64,000 nucleotides of DNA from Microbacterium laevaniformans (GTDB lineage Bacteria; Actinomycetota; Actinomycetes; Actinomycetales; Microbacteriaceae), in NCBI RefSeq assembly GCF_016907555.1, contig NZ_JAFBCE010000001.1:2418001-2482000 (forward strand), written 5' to 3'. The notes under the pieces were generated by a model. The model was given only the letters and a program-made list of their open reading frames with translations, was not told where the DNA came from and ran no database searches. The translations under genes and the position numbers were made by a program. Numbering within the stretch: position 1 is the first letter of the stretch; the number at the start of each line of letters is the position of its first letter. This document shows, piece by piece, positions 26,994-35,003 of the stretch.

Positions 26994-27512
26994 ATGGAAG
27001 CCCCCACCGACATCACCGCGCAGACCGACACCGTCGTCCGTCCCGTTCGTGACGTGGATGCCGAGGCCCTCGGACGTGTCCACGCCACGTGCTGGCACGA
27101 GACCTACGACCACCTCATCAGCAAGGCTGCTCTGGAAAACGTCTCACCCAAGCGCCTCGCCGAGCTGTGGACGCACTGGGCCCAGCAGGGCCCCGAGTTC
27201 AAGATGTTCGCCGCCCTCGTCGGCGGCGAGATCGTCGGATTCGCCGGCTCGGGCCCGGCGCGCGACCGCGACGCTCCGCGCACGCGTGAGCTCTACTTCA
27301 TCTACCTGCTCGACCAGTTCCACGGCACCGGCATCGGGCAGCAGCTGTTCGACGCGACGGTCGACGCCGACGAGGAGCTCTACCTCTGGGTCGCCGAGGA
27401 CAACCCGCGGGCGCACCGCTTCTACGCGCGCAACGGTTTCACGCTCGACGGCGCCACGCACACCGAGCCGTTCCTCGGCGAGACGCTCACCGAGGTCCGC
27501 TTCGTGCGCTGA
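26994..27512 (+). CDS. GNAT family N-acetyltransferase
   Basis: 172 residues. Starts TVVRPVRDVDAEALGRVHAT CW-type as in RimI-like transferases. Strand-turn motif LYFIYLLDQFHGTGIGQQLF binds acetyl-CoA pyrophosphate, and the C-terminal WVAEDNPRAHRFYARNGFTL completes the fold. Acceptor not predictable. Single gene followed by a palindromic repeat (27561-27630) that separates it from the convergent cytochrome gene. Confidence 0.87.
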   Translation: MEAPTDITAQTDTVVRPVRDVDAEALGRVHATCWHETYDHLISKAALENVSPKRLAELWTHWAQQGPEFKMFAALVGGEIVGFAGSGPARDRDAPRTRELYFIYLLDQFHGTGIGQQLFDATVDADEELYLWVAEDNPRAHRFYARNGFTLDGATHTEPFLGETLTEVRFVR

Positions 27513-27560
27513 TCGCGCCTGCCGCGTCGCGGGTTCCGCCGGCCCCACCGCGCTGACGAA

Positions 27561-27630
27561 CTCCGCAGATTCTGACGAACTCCGCATCCAGATCGCCGAT
27601 CGGATGCGGAGTTCGTCGCATTCTGCGGAG
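27561..27630. repeat. Long palindromic (REP-like) element, copy 1
   Basis: Inner arms GACGAACTCCGCATCC (27574-27589) and its exact complement (27602-27617) flank a 12-base loop. Outer arms CTCCGCAGA and TCTGCGGAG extend the hairpin. A second copy with the same arms lies at 58652-58719. Both sit between convergent genes and may serve as bidirectional terminators. Confidence 0.8.
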
Positions 27631-27676
27631 ATGCTCGGCTGAGCGGCGGCCACTGTCGGGACGCTGATCGCGCGCG

Positions 27677-29248
27677 TCAGCGCCCGCTGACCGTGCCGAA
27701 CAGGCGGGCGATCGGGGCGAGCACGAGCGGGCGGGCGGCGACCCACGCGGCGGCGATGACCACGAGCGAGACCACGAACAGCCAGAAGCCGGTCCAGTTG
27801 TCCGCAGAGGCCGTCGGGTCGACCGAGCCCTGCGCGGCGTACATGTGGTTGAGGTTGCGCAGCGCCCCGGTCGCGAGCACGAGAACGACGTGGATGACGA
27901 TGAACACGACGAAGAACAGCATCACCGGGAAGTGCACCTTGCGCGCCCACTCGATCGGGTAGGCGGCGCTGAGCTTCAGGTTCTTCTTCGGCCACATCCC
28001 GCTCATCCGGAAGCCGGTGATCGCGGCGAGCGGGGCGGCGATGAAGACGGTCGAGAAGTAGGCGAGCTGCTGCAGCGCGTTGTAGTTGACCCAGCCGTTC
28101 TCGGTCGGCCAGTCCAGCGAGACGTACTGCAGCGCGGCGCTGAGCGCGTTGGGGACGACTTCCCAGCTCGTGGGGACTATCCGCATCCACTGGCCGGTGA
28201 CGAACAGCAGCACGATGAAGACGGCGCCGTTGATGAGCCACAGGATGTCGAGCGCCTGATGGAACCAGATCGTCAGGCTCGTCTTGCCCTTGGGGTTGTT
28301 CTTCGGCGCCCAGAAGACGCTCGGCCGCTTCTCGCGGCGGATCGTGAGCCCCGAGCGGATGATCAGCACCATCAGGAAGACGTTGAAGAAGTGCTGCCAG
28401 CCGAGCCACGCGGGGATGCCGACGGGCGCACCGGCAGGCAGGTGGTACTCCCCGGGGTAGGTCGCGAGGAAGTCGCGCGGGCCGTCGAGGCTCAGCAGGA
28501 ACCGCACCGCGAGCACCGCCATGCCCGCCGCGAACAGGAGCCCGATCCCGCCGACGATGACGGTGCCCGCCCACTGCGTCTTCGTGAACGGGCCGATGCG
28601 CTGCGGTTCAGGCTTCGGCTGCGGCCGACGCGACGCGGCACGACCGGCCCACGCGGTCTGCGGTACGGTCAGCGGCGCACGCGGACCCTCGGCGACGGCG
28701 GGAACGAGAGGGCTGTCGGCGGCGTAGGCGACCTCCGCGGAGGCATTCTCCTCACCGGGCGCCGCGGCATCGACGGCGGCCACGGCGACCGCGGTCGATG
28801 CAGCCACCTCGGTGCCGGCGGGTGGCCAGGCGTCGCCGCCCGCGACGCGGGGCAGCCCGCGTCGCACCGATGGGGCGCCGTCGGCCGCGGCGGGTCGGGG
28901 CGTCGGAGCGGAGACCGCGGCCGCCTCCGCGTACGCCGCCTCGGCGTCAGCGGCAGCAGCGACGACGCCGGTCGGCCACGGCTCGCCTCCGGCGACGCGC
29001 GGCAAGCCCCGGCGTACGACGGTCTCGCTGCCGCGGGAAAGTGCGGAGGCGGCCACCGCGGTCGCCTGTTGCCCCGAGTGCGTCGGTGCGACGGCGGACG
29101 GCGCCATGTCTGCCTCGGCGACAGTGCTCTCCACGACAGGGGTCGCCTCCACGACGGCCTCGGCGGGCGCGCTCGCGGCCGGCGGCCACGGTTCTCCACC
29201 GGCGACGCGCGGCAAGCCGCGGCGCATGGACGATCCGCCGGTCGCCAT
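27677..29248 (-). CDS. Cytochrome b/b6-like membrane protein with three RGLPRVAGG motifs, coupled to ETF
   Basis: 523 residues. Residues 1-220 are an Ala/Pro-rich region with the motif [10 protein letters not shown] followed by an acidic residue and WP at 9-22, 79-92 and 129-142. After a basic linker come about six membrane segments with histidines placed like heme ligands ([53 protein letters not shown]). This matches the cytochrome b/b6 (DUF4405-like) domain. Its ATG overlaps the EtfA stop (ATGA at 29248). I infer it takes electrons from ETF into the quinone pool or another membrane acceptor, with the tail as tether; no such partner is established to my knowledge. Confidence 0.8.
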   Translation of the reverse strand: MATGGSSMRRGLPRVAGGEPWPPAASAPAEAVVEATPVVESTVAEADMAPSAVAPTHSGQQATAVAASALSRGSETVVRRGLPRVAGGEPWPTGVVAAAADAEAAYAEAAAVSAPTPRPAAADGAPSVRRGLPRVAGGDAWPPAGTEVAASTAVAVAAVDAAAPGEENASAEVAYAADSPLVPAVAEGPRAPLTVPQTAWAGRAASRRPQPKPEPQRIGPFTKTQWAGTVIVGGIGLLFAAGMAVLAVRFLLSLDGPRDFLATYPGEYHLPAGAPVGIPAWLGWQHFFNVFLMVLIIRSGLTIRREKRPSVFWAPKNNPKGKTSLTIWFHQALDILWLINGAVFIVLLFVTGQWMRIVPTSWEVVPNALSAALQYVSLDWPTENGWVNYNALQQLAYFSTVFIAAPLAAITGFRMSGMWPKKNLKLSAAYPIEWARKVHFPVMLFFVVFIVIHVVLVLATGALRNLNHMYAAQGSVDPTASADNWTGFWLFVVSLVVIAAAWVAARPLVLAPIARLFGTVSGR

Positions 29249-30237
29249 CAGGCCTTCCTGGCGTCGAGGGCGGCGATCAGCTGCGGGACGACCGTGAACA
29301 CGTCCCCCACGATGCCGAAGTCGGCGATGTCGAAGATCGGGGCGTCGCCGTCTTTATTGATCGCGACGATCGTCTTCGCGGTCTGCATGCCGGCTTTGTG
29401 CTGGATCGCGCCCGAGATGCCGAGAGCGACATACAACTGCGGAGACACCGACACACCGGTCTGACCGACCTGGTGCGAGTAAGGGATGTACCCGGCATCC
29501 ACGGCGGCCCGCGAGGCGCCCACAGCCGCGCCGAGGGCATCGGCGAGCTGCTCGACGAGTGCGAACTTCTCGGCCGAGCCGAGTCCGCGTCCGCCCGAGA
29601 CGACCTTTGCGGCGCCGCGCAGCTCCGGCCGCGACGATGCCGCAACCTCGGCCTCGAAGCCGGTGATCCGCGCCGCCGGGGCGCCGGAGGCGGCGACCTC
29701 CAGCGGCACGACCCGCGGCTCGGTGACCGCGGCGGCACGGGCATCGACCGCGCCCTGGCGCACCGTGACGACGAGAGGGCCGAAGGTGGCGGCGCTCGTG
29801 ACGTTGTACGCCCCGCCGTAGACGGAGTGCTGTGCGAGCACGCCCTCGTCGTCGCGGGAGACGCCGACGACGTCCACGGCCAGAGCCGCGCGCGAGCGCG
29901 CCGCGTACCGCCCGGCGATGTCGCGTCCCTCGATGGAGTTCGAGACGAGCACGGCATCGGGCTTCACCCGCTCGGATGCCGCGGCGACGGCATCGACCAG
30001 GGGCACCGTCAGGGATCCGTCCGCGCCGCCGAGGCCCGCGGTGAGCACGACCGCGGCGCCCAGCGCACCCGCCGCCGCGGCGAGGGCGGCATGCGCCTTC
30101 TCGTCGGCGACGATGAGCGCGACCGGCGTGCCGATGCCAGCGGCGGCACCGAGCAGTCCGGCAGCCGAGCTGGCCAGCTCGCCGCCCGTCGTGACATCCA
30201 GCAGGACGAGAATCGAGTCCGAGGCGACATCCACCAT
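29248..30237 (-). CDS. etfA: Electron transfer flavoprotein alpha subunit
   Basis: 329 residues. N-terminal Rossmann-like domain, then the conserved FAD-binding C-terminal domain: [103 protein letters not shown] accepts electrons from acyl-CoA dehydrogenases. ATG 30237 is chosen (GGAG six bases upstream); GTG 30249 is in frame. Between etfB and the membrane cytochrome in one operon. Confidence 0.94.
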   Translation of the reverse strand: MVDVASDSILVLLDVTTGGELASSAAGLLGAAAGIGTPVALIVADEKAHAALAAAAGALGAAVVLTAGLGGADGSLTVPLVDAVAAASERVKPDAVLVSNSIEGRDIAGRYAARSRAALAVDVVGVSRDDEGVLAQHSVYGGAYNVTSAATFGPLVVTVRQGAVDARAAAVTEPRVVPLEVAASGAPAARITGFEAEVAASSRPELRGAAKVVSGGRGLGSAEKFALVEQLADALGAAVGASRAAVDAGYIPYSHQVGQTGVSVSPQLYVALGISGAIQHKAGMQTAKTIVAINKDGDAPIFDIADFGIVGDVFTVVPQLIAALDARKA

Positions 30238-30271
30238 CACGTTCTCCACCGTCTTCTTCCCAGGGCCGTTC

Positions 30272-31048
30272 TCAGGCCAGTCGGTTCTCGACGAGGAAGG
30301 CCGCGAGCTTGTCCGCGGCGTCGCCCTCGTCGACGATCTTGATTCCTGCGCCGCGCGGGGGCTTTTCGGCGACCGCCGTCATGATCGATTGGGCGGCCAC
30401 GGACGGGGCGACGTCGACGCCCAGGTCGGCCAGCGATACGGTCTCGAACGGCTTCTTCTTGGCCGCCATGATGCCCTTGAAGTTCGGGAACCGGGCATCC
30501 GGCAGAGCTTCGGTGATCGAGATCACAGCCGGCAGGGTCGCGCTCACCTGCGCAGTGCCGAAGTCGGTGGCGCGCGTGCCGGTGATCTCGCCCTCGCCGA
30601 TCGTGACCGCCGACAGCGCGGTGGCCTGCGGGACCTGCAGGTGCTCGGCGATCATCGACGGCAGCACGCCGCCGGTGCCGTCGGTGGAGAGGTTGCCCGT
30701 GATGACGAGGTCGAACCCGATGCGACGCACCGCGGCGGCGAGCACGACCGCGGTCACGCCCAGATCGGCGCCGGCCAGCGCCGGGTCGACGACCTGAAGC
30801 GCGGATGCCGCGCCCATCGCGAGCCCCTTGCGGATGGTGGCCGCGGCCTCCTCCGATGCCATCGAGACCACAGCGACCTCCGTGCCGGCGTGCGCATCGG
30901 CGTACGAGAGGGCGACCTCGAGGGCCCGCTCGCCGATCTCATCGAGCACACGCTCCGACGCGGACCGCACGGCGAGCCCGGTCTCGAGGTCGAGCTTGCG
31001 GTCGCCGTAGGTGTCAGGGACTTCTTTGACCAGCACCACGATCTTCAT
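30272..31048 (-). CDS. etfB: Electron transfer flavoprotein beta subunit
   Basis: 258 residues beginning MKIVVLVKEVPDTYGDRKLD. It carries the AMP-binding stretch DLVITGNLSTDGTGGVLPSM and the recognition-loop region of beta ETFs (LPAVISITEALPDARFPNFK). Forms the heterodimer with EtfA. ATG 31048 has AAGGAG six bases upstream; the earlier in-frame ATG near 31072 is upstream of the ribosome binding site. On the minus strand TAGAAT (complement of 31071-31076) could be the -10 box of the etfB-etfA-cytochrome operon. Confidence 0.94.
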   Translation of the reverse strand: MKIVVLVKEVPDTYGDRKLDLETGLAVRSASERVLDEIGERALEVALSYADAHAGTEVAVVSMASEEAAATIRKGLAMGAASALQVVDPALAGADLGVTAVVLAAAVRRIGFDLVITGNLSTDGTGGVLPSMIAEHLQVPQATALSAVTIGEGEITGTRATDFGTAQVSATLPAVISITEALPDARFPNFKGIMAAKKKPFETVSLADLGVDVAPSVAAQSIMTAVAEKPPRGAGIKIVDEGDAADKLAAFLVENRLA

Positions 31049-31202
31049 CGGTTCTCCTTGCGACGCATTCATTCTAGAAGGTGCGACTCAGTATCGCATC
31101 CGTTGACACTCAGGTTCATCCCCGGTGGCACCGCGGATGCCGCGCTAGCGTGAGATCATCGCGCACGGCATCCCGAGCGCCGAGCCGTTCGAGGAGATCC
31201 CC

Positions 31203-31721
31203 GTGAGCCGCACGCCCTCGTCGCCGCGTGATCCGATCGCGGAGGCGCGTCGCCAGTGGGTGGCGCACGGCTGGCCCGAGGCGGCGGCCGGAATGGCGGC
31301 GGTGACGAGCGTCATGCGGGCACACCAGATTCTGCTCGCGCGCGTCGACGAGACCCTGAAGCCCTTCTCGCTCACGTTCGCCCGGTACGAGCTGCTGACG
31401 CTGCTGAGCTTCACCCGCGAGGGACGGATGCCGCTGTCGTCGGCGGCGAGCCGATTGCAGGTGCACCCGACGAGTGTGACCAACACCGTCGACCGGCTCG
31501 AAGCGGCCGGGCTCGTCACGCGTGAGCCGCACCCCGGCGATCGCCGGGCAACGCTCGTCGCCCTGACAACAGCGGGGCGCGACCTGTCGGCGCGAGCCAC
31601 GGCGGCGCTCAACGCCGCCGTGTTCGCCGCGCCGGGGCTCGAGGCCGGCGACGTGGAAGGCCTCGTCGCGATCGTGGCGCGACTGCGCCGGTCGGCCGGC
31701 GACGTCGTCAGCGATTCGTGA
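31203..31721 (+). CDS. MarR family transcriptional regulator
   Basis: 172 residues. LSFTREGRMPLSSAASRLQV and HPTSVTNTVDRLEAAGLVTR form the HTH, with HPGDRRATLVALT as the wing. GTG start at 31203. Divergent from the ETF operon (154 bases between starts) and overlapping the convergent enoyl-CoA hydratase tail by 14 bases. Placed between ETF and acyl-CoA breakdown genes, it may sense an acyl- or aryl-CoA; inference. A TTGACA at 31103-31108 upstream could be its -35. Confidence 0.87.
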   Translation: MSRTPSSPRDPIAEARRQWVAHGWPEAAAGMAAVTSVMRAHQILLARVDETLKPFSLTFARYELLTLLSFTREGRMPLSSAASRLQVHPTSVTNTVDRLEAAGLVTREPHPGDRRATLVALTTAGRDLSARATAALNAAVFAAPGLEAGDVEGLVAIVARLRRSAGDVVSDS

Positions 31722-32484
31722 ATCGCGGCGGACGCTTCTCCCGGAAGGCGGCCATGCCCTCCTTCTGGTCGTCGAGCGCGAAGAGCGACGTGAAGACCTG
31801 CTTCTCGAAGCGCAGCCCCTCGGCAGCGCTGGTCTCCAGCGAGGCCCGCAGCGACTCCTTCGCGGCGTAGAGCACGGGCAGCGATTTCGCGGCGATCTGC
31901 TCGGCCATCGCCTCCGCCTCGGCGAGCAGGTCGGCGGCGGGCACGACGCGGGAGACCAGACCGGCCCGCTCGGCTTCGACGGCATCCATCATCCGCCCGG
32001 TGAGCACGAGCTCGGCCGCCTTGTAGTAACCGATCGCGCGCGGCAGACGCTGCGTGCCACCGAGGCCGGGGATGACGCCGAGCGTGATCTCCGGCTGGCC
32101 GAAGCGGGCGCTGTCGGCGGCCAGGATGATGTCGCAGGCCATCGCCAGCTCGCACCCGCCGCCGAGCGCGTACCCCGCGACGGCGGCGATGACGGGGGTG
32201 CGCACACGCGAGAAGGCCTCGAGACCGACGAAGGGGTTGCGCAGCGCCATCTCGACCGGCGACTTGTCCTCCATCTCCTTGATGTCGGCTCCGGCGGCGA
32301 AGGCGCGCTCCGAGCCGGTCACGACGATGCACCCGATCTCTTCGTCGGCGTCGAATGCGACCGCCGCGGCGGCGAGTTCGTCGACCAGGGTCGAGTTGAG
32401 CGCGTTGAGCGCCTCGGGCCTGTTCAGGGTGATCCAGCCGACGCGGCCGCGGGTGGAGACGAGGATCGTGGAGTAGTCGCTCAT
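31708..32484 (-). CDS. Enoyl-CoA hydratase
   Basis: 258-residue crotonase. LVSTRGRVGWITLNRPEALN, ADIKEM oxyanion-hole region, AAVAGYALGGGCELAMACDI, and both catalytic glutamates in place (FGQPEITLGVIPGLGGTQRL), as in classical hydratases. It hydrates trans-2-enoyl-CoA. ATG 32484 lies four bases after the acyl-CoA dehydrogenase stop, so the two form an operon. Together they fit the dehydrogenation and hydration of a short-chain or branched acyl-CoA such as isobutyryl-CoA. Confidence 0.92.
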   Translation of the reverse strand: MSDYSTILVSTRGRVGWITLNRPEALNALNSTLVDELAAAAVAFDADEEIGCIVVTGSERAFAAGADIKEMEDKSPVEMALRNPFVGLEAFSRVRTPVIAAVAGYALGGGCELAMACDIILAADSARFGQPEITLGVIPGLGGTQRLPRAIGYYKAAELVLTGRMMDAVEAERAGLVSRVVPAADLLAEAEAMAEQIAAKSLPVLYAAKESLRASLETSAAEGLRFEKQVFTSLFALDDQKEGMAAFREKRPPRFTNR

Positions 32485-32488
32485 GTGC

Positions 32489-33643
32489 TCATGCTCCCAG
32501 AACGTCGCGACCGATGATGACCCGCATGATCTCGTTCGTGCCCTCCAGGATCTGATGCACCCGCAGATCGCGCACCACCTTCTCGATCCCGTACTCCTGC
32601 AGGTAGCCGTACCCGCCGTGCAACTGCAGCGCCCGGTTGGCGACCTCGAAGCCGGCGTCGGTCGCGAACCGCTTGGCCATCGCGCACTGCACGGCGACAT
32701 CGTCGGCCCCGTTGTCGATGGCGCGGGCGGCGTCGCGGACGAGCGCGCGGGCCGTCTGCAGCTGCGTGGCCATGTCGGCGAGCGCGAACACGACGCTCTG
32801 TCGTTCGGCGAGCGCCTCACCGAACGTGAAGCGTTCGTGCACGTAGCGCACGGCACGATCGAGAGCCCACTGGGCACCGCCGACGGAGCAGGCCGCGATG
32901 TTGACCCGACCCCCGTTGAGCCCGCTCATCGCGATGCGAAACCCCTCGCCGACGCTACCCAGCAGAGCGGATGCCGGGACCCGCACCTCGTCCAGGATCA
33001 CCTGACGAGTGGGCTGCGCATTCCACCCCATCTTGCGCTCGTTGGGTCCGAAACTCAGGCCCTCGGCATCCGCCGGCACGAGGAAGGCGCTGATGCCGCG
33101 CGCGCCGGGCTCGCCGGTGCGAGCCATGACGACGTAGACCGCCGCCTCTCCGGCGCCCGAGATGAACTGCTTGACCCCGGTGAGCACATACTGCTCACCG
33201 TCGGCGATCGCACTGGTGGTGATGGCCGCGGCATCCGAGCCGGCGCCGGGCTCCGTCAGGCAGTACGCGCCGAGGTCGCGCAGCGTGATCAGACGCGGCA
33301 GCCACTGCTCGCGCTGCGCCGGAGTGCCGTAGCTGTCGATCATCCAGGCGACCATGTTGTGGATGCTGATGTACGCGGCGATCGTGGGATCGCCCATCGA
33401 CAGCTGCTCGAAGACGAGTGCGGCGTCCTCACGCGTCAGAGCGGTGCCGCCGACGTCCTCACGCACGTACAGCCCTCCGAGGCCGAGTTCTCCGGCGTCG
33501 GCGAGCACATCCCGCGGAAAGTGCTTGTCGCGATCCCATTCCAGCGCGTGCGGCTCCAGCCGCGTCCGGGCGAAGTCGCGGACGGCTCCGAGGATGGCTC
33601 CCCGCTCATCGGCGGAGAGGGAAGGGGACACAGTCATGCTCAT
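32489..33643 (-). CDS. Acyl-CoA dehydrogenase (isobutyryl-CoA dehydrogenase-like)
   Basis: 384-residue FAD enzyme. CLTEPGAGSDAAAITTSAIA (FAD/substrate loop), KQFISGAGEAAVYVVMARTG, NERKMGWNAQPTRQVILDEV, and LQLHGGYGYLQEYGIEKVVR with the C-terminal ILEGTNEIMRVIIGRDVL. The sequence resembles ACAD8-type isobutyryl-CoA dehydrogenases (valine pathway) more than long-chain enzymes; this is from memory of the family. Electrons would go to the ETF encoded at 29248-31048. Two close ATGs (33643, 33637). A 22-base palindrome (33708-33729) lies 65 bases upstream. Confidence 0.9.
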   Translation of the reverse strand: MSMTVSPSLSADERGAILGAVRDFARTRLEPHALEWDRDKHFPRDVLADAGELGLGGLYVREDVGGTALTREDAALVFEQLSMGDPTIAAYISIHNMVAWMIDSYGTPAQREQWLPRLITLRDLGAYCLTEPGAGSDAAAITTSAIADGEQYVLTGVKQFISGAGEAAVYVVMARTGEPGARGISAFLVPADAEGLSFGPNERKMGWNAQPTRQVILDEVRVPASALLGSVGEGFRIAMSGLNGGRVNIAACSVGGAQWALDRAVRYVHERFTFGEALAERQSVVFALADMATQLQTARALVRDAARAIDNGADDVAVQCAMAKRFATDAGFEVANRALQLHGGYGYLQEYGIEKVVRDLRVHQILEGTNEIMRVIIGRDVLGA

Positions 33644-33707
33644 CGCGTCACGTCCTTGTGAAACAGATCGACAGCCGGAAGTGCGCCCGGTAGGGCACAG
33701 CGATCAT

Positions 33708-33729
33708 TTTACATGGACGTCCTAGTAAA
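33708..33729. promoter_or_regulatory. 22-base palindromic operator upstream of acyl-CoA dehydrogenase
   Basis: Arms TTTAC (33708-33712) and GTAAA (33725-33729) flank a central GGACGTCC (33715-33722); only the pairs 33713/33724 and 33714/33723 break the symmetry. It lies in the 99-base gap between the thiolase stop and the dehydrogenase start. Size and symmetry are typical of TetR-family acyl-CoA regulators; the cognate protein is not obvious. Confidence 0.65.
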
Positions 33730-33742
33730 TGGACGCGGCGTT

Positions 33743-34927
33743 CTAGAGCCGTTCGATGATGGTGGCGTTCGCCATGCCCCCGCCCTCGCACATGGTCTGC
33801 AGTCCGTACCGTCCGCCGGTGGACTCGAGGTGCGCGAGGAGCGTACCGAGAAGTCGCGTGCCGCTGGAGCCGAGCGCGTGCCCGAGGGCGATCGCCCCTC
33901 CCCAGGGGTTGAGCTTGGCGGCATCCGCGCCGAGTTCGGCGGCCCACGCGAGCGGCACCGGGGCGAACGCCTCGTTGACCTCGTACGCGTCGAGATCGTC
34001 GATCGTCAGGCCACCGCGCTCCAGCACGCGACGTGTCGCGGGAATCGGCCCCGTGAGCATCATCAGGGGGTCGTCGCCGATGACGGCGAACGCGTGGAAG
34101 CGCGCACGCGGCGTCAGCCCCAGCTCGCGCGCCTTCTGCTCGCTCATGATCAGGACGGCGGAGGCGCCGTCGGTCAGCGGAGAAGAGTTGCCGGGTGTGA
34201 TCAGCCAGTCGATCTCGGGAAAGCGCTCCGCCATGGCATCGGTGCGGAAGGCCGGCGCGAGGCCGGAAAGACCCGCGACGGTGGTGCCCGGGCGCACCGT
34301 CTCGTCGATCTCGACACCGTCGACGGCCAGCAGCTGCGAGGCGAATCTGCCCTGGACCTGCGCCTCGGCAGCGCGTTCGTGCGACTCGGCCGCGTACGCG
34401 TCGAGCTCGTCGCGCGAGAAGCCCCAGCGCGCCGCGATCAGCTCGGCCGACACGCCCTGGTTCACGAGTCCGTCGGGATAGCGCGCGTGCAACCCCGGTG
34501 AGAAGGGTGAACCGGCGACGGATGCCGCGACCCCGAGAGGCACGCGGCTCATCGATTCGACGCCGCCGGCGATGACGATGTCGTACTGTCCGGCCATGAC
34601 GCCCTGCGCCGCGAACTGCGCGGCCTGCTGGCTCGATCCGCACTGCCGATCGATCGTCGTCGCCGGAACGCGCTCGTCGAATCCGGCCGCGAGCACCGCC
34701 TGACGCGCGATGTTCATCGTCTGTTCGCCGACCTGGCTGACGCAGCCGAGCAGCACGTCGTCGATCTGCGCCGATTCCAGGCCGTTGCGTTCGAGCGTCG
34801 CGCGCAGCACCAGCGCGGCGAGGTCGACCGGATGGATGCCGCTGAGCGCCCCGCCCGGCTTGCCGCGCCCCGACGGGGTGCGGACGGCGTCGACGATGAC
34901 GGCGGTGCGCATGTTCATGGCATCCAT
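33743..34927 (-). CDS. Acetyl-CoA C-acyltransferase (thiolase)
   Basis: 394 residues. Nucleophilic cysteine in TIDRQCGSSQQAAQFAAQGV, then IVIAGGVESMSRVPLG, YEVNEAFAPVPLAWAAELGA, NPWGGAIALGHALGSSGTRL, and the second cysteine in GLQTMCEGGGMANATIIERL: a complete degradative thiolase. Cleaves 3-ketoacyl-CoA to acetyl-CoA and a shortened acyl-CoA. ATG 34927 has AGGAG five bases upstream; ATG 34918 is an alternative. Same strand as the ACAD-ECH pair but separated from it by the palindromic operator. Confidence 0.93.
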   Translation of the reverse strand: MDAMNMRTAVIVDAVRTPSGRGKPGGALSGIHPVDLAALVLRATLERNGLESAQIDDVLLGCVSQVGEQTMNIARQAVLAAGFDERVPATTIDRQCGSSQQAAQFAAQGVMAGQYDIVIAGGVESMSRVPLGVAASVAGSPFSPGLHARYPDGLVNQGVSAELIAARWGFSRDELDAYAAESHERAAEAQVQGRFASQLLAVDGVEIDETVRPGTTVAGLSGLAPAFRTDAMAERFPEIDWLITPGNSSPLTDGASAVLIMSEQKARELGLTPRARFHAFAVIGDDPLMMLTGPIPATRRVLERGGLTIDDLDAYEVNEAFAPVPLAWAAELGADAAKLNPWGGAIALGHALGSSGTRLLGTLLAHLESTGGRYGLQTMCEGGGMANATIIERL

Positions 34928-35003
34928 CCTGTCTCCTGCCCGCGCGCGTGTCAGCACGCGCACCGGTCAGCGGCCCGCCGCCCGTCCGCGCCGTCCGCGC
35001 CCG

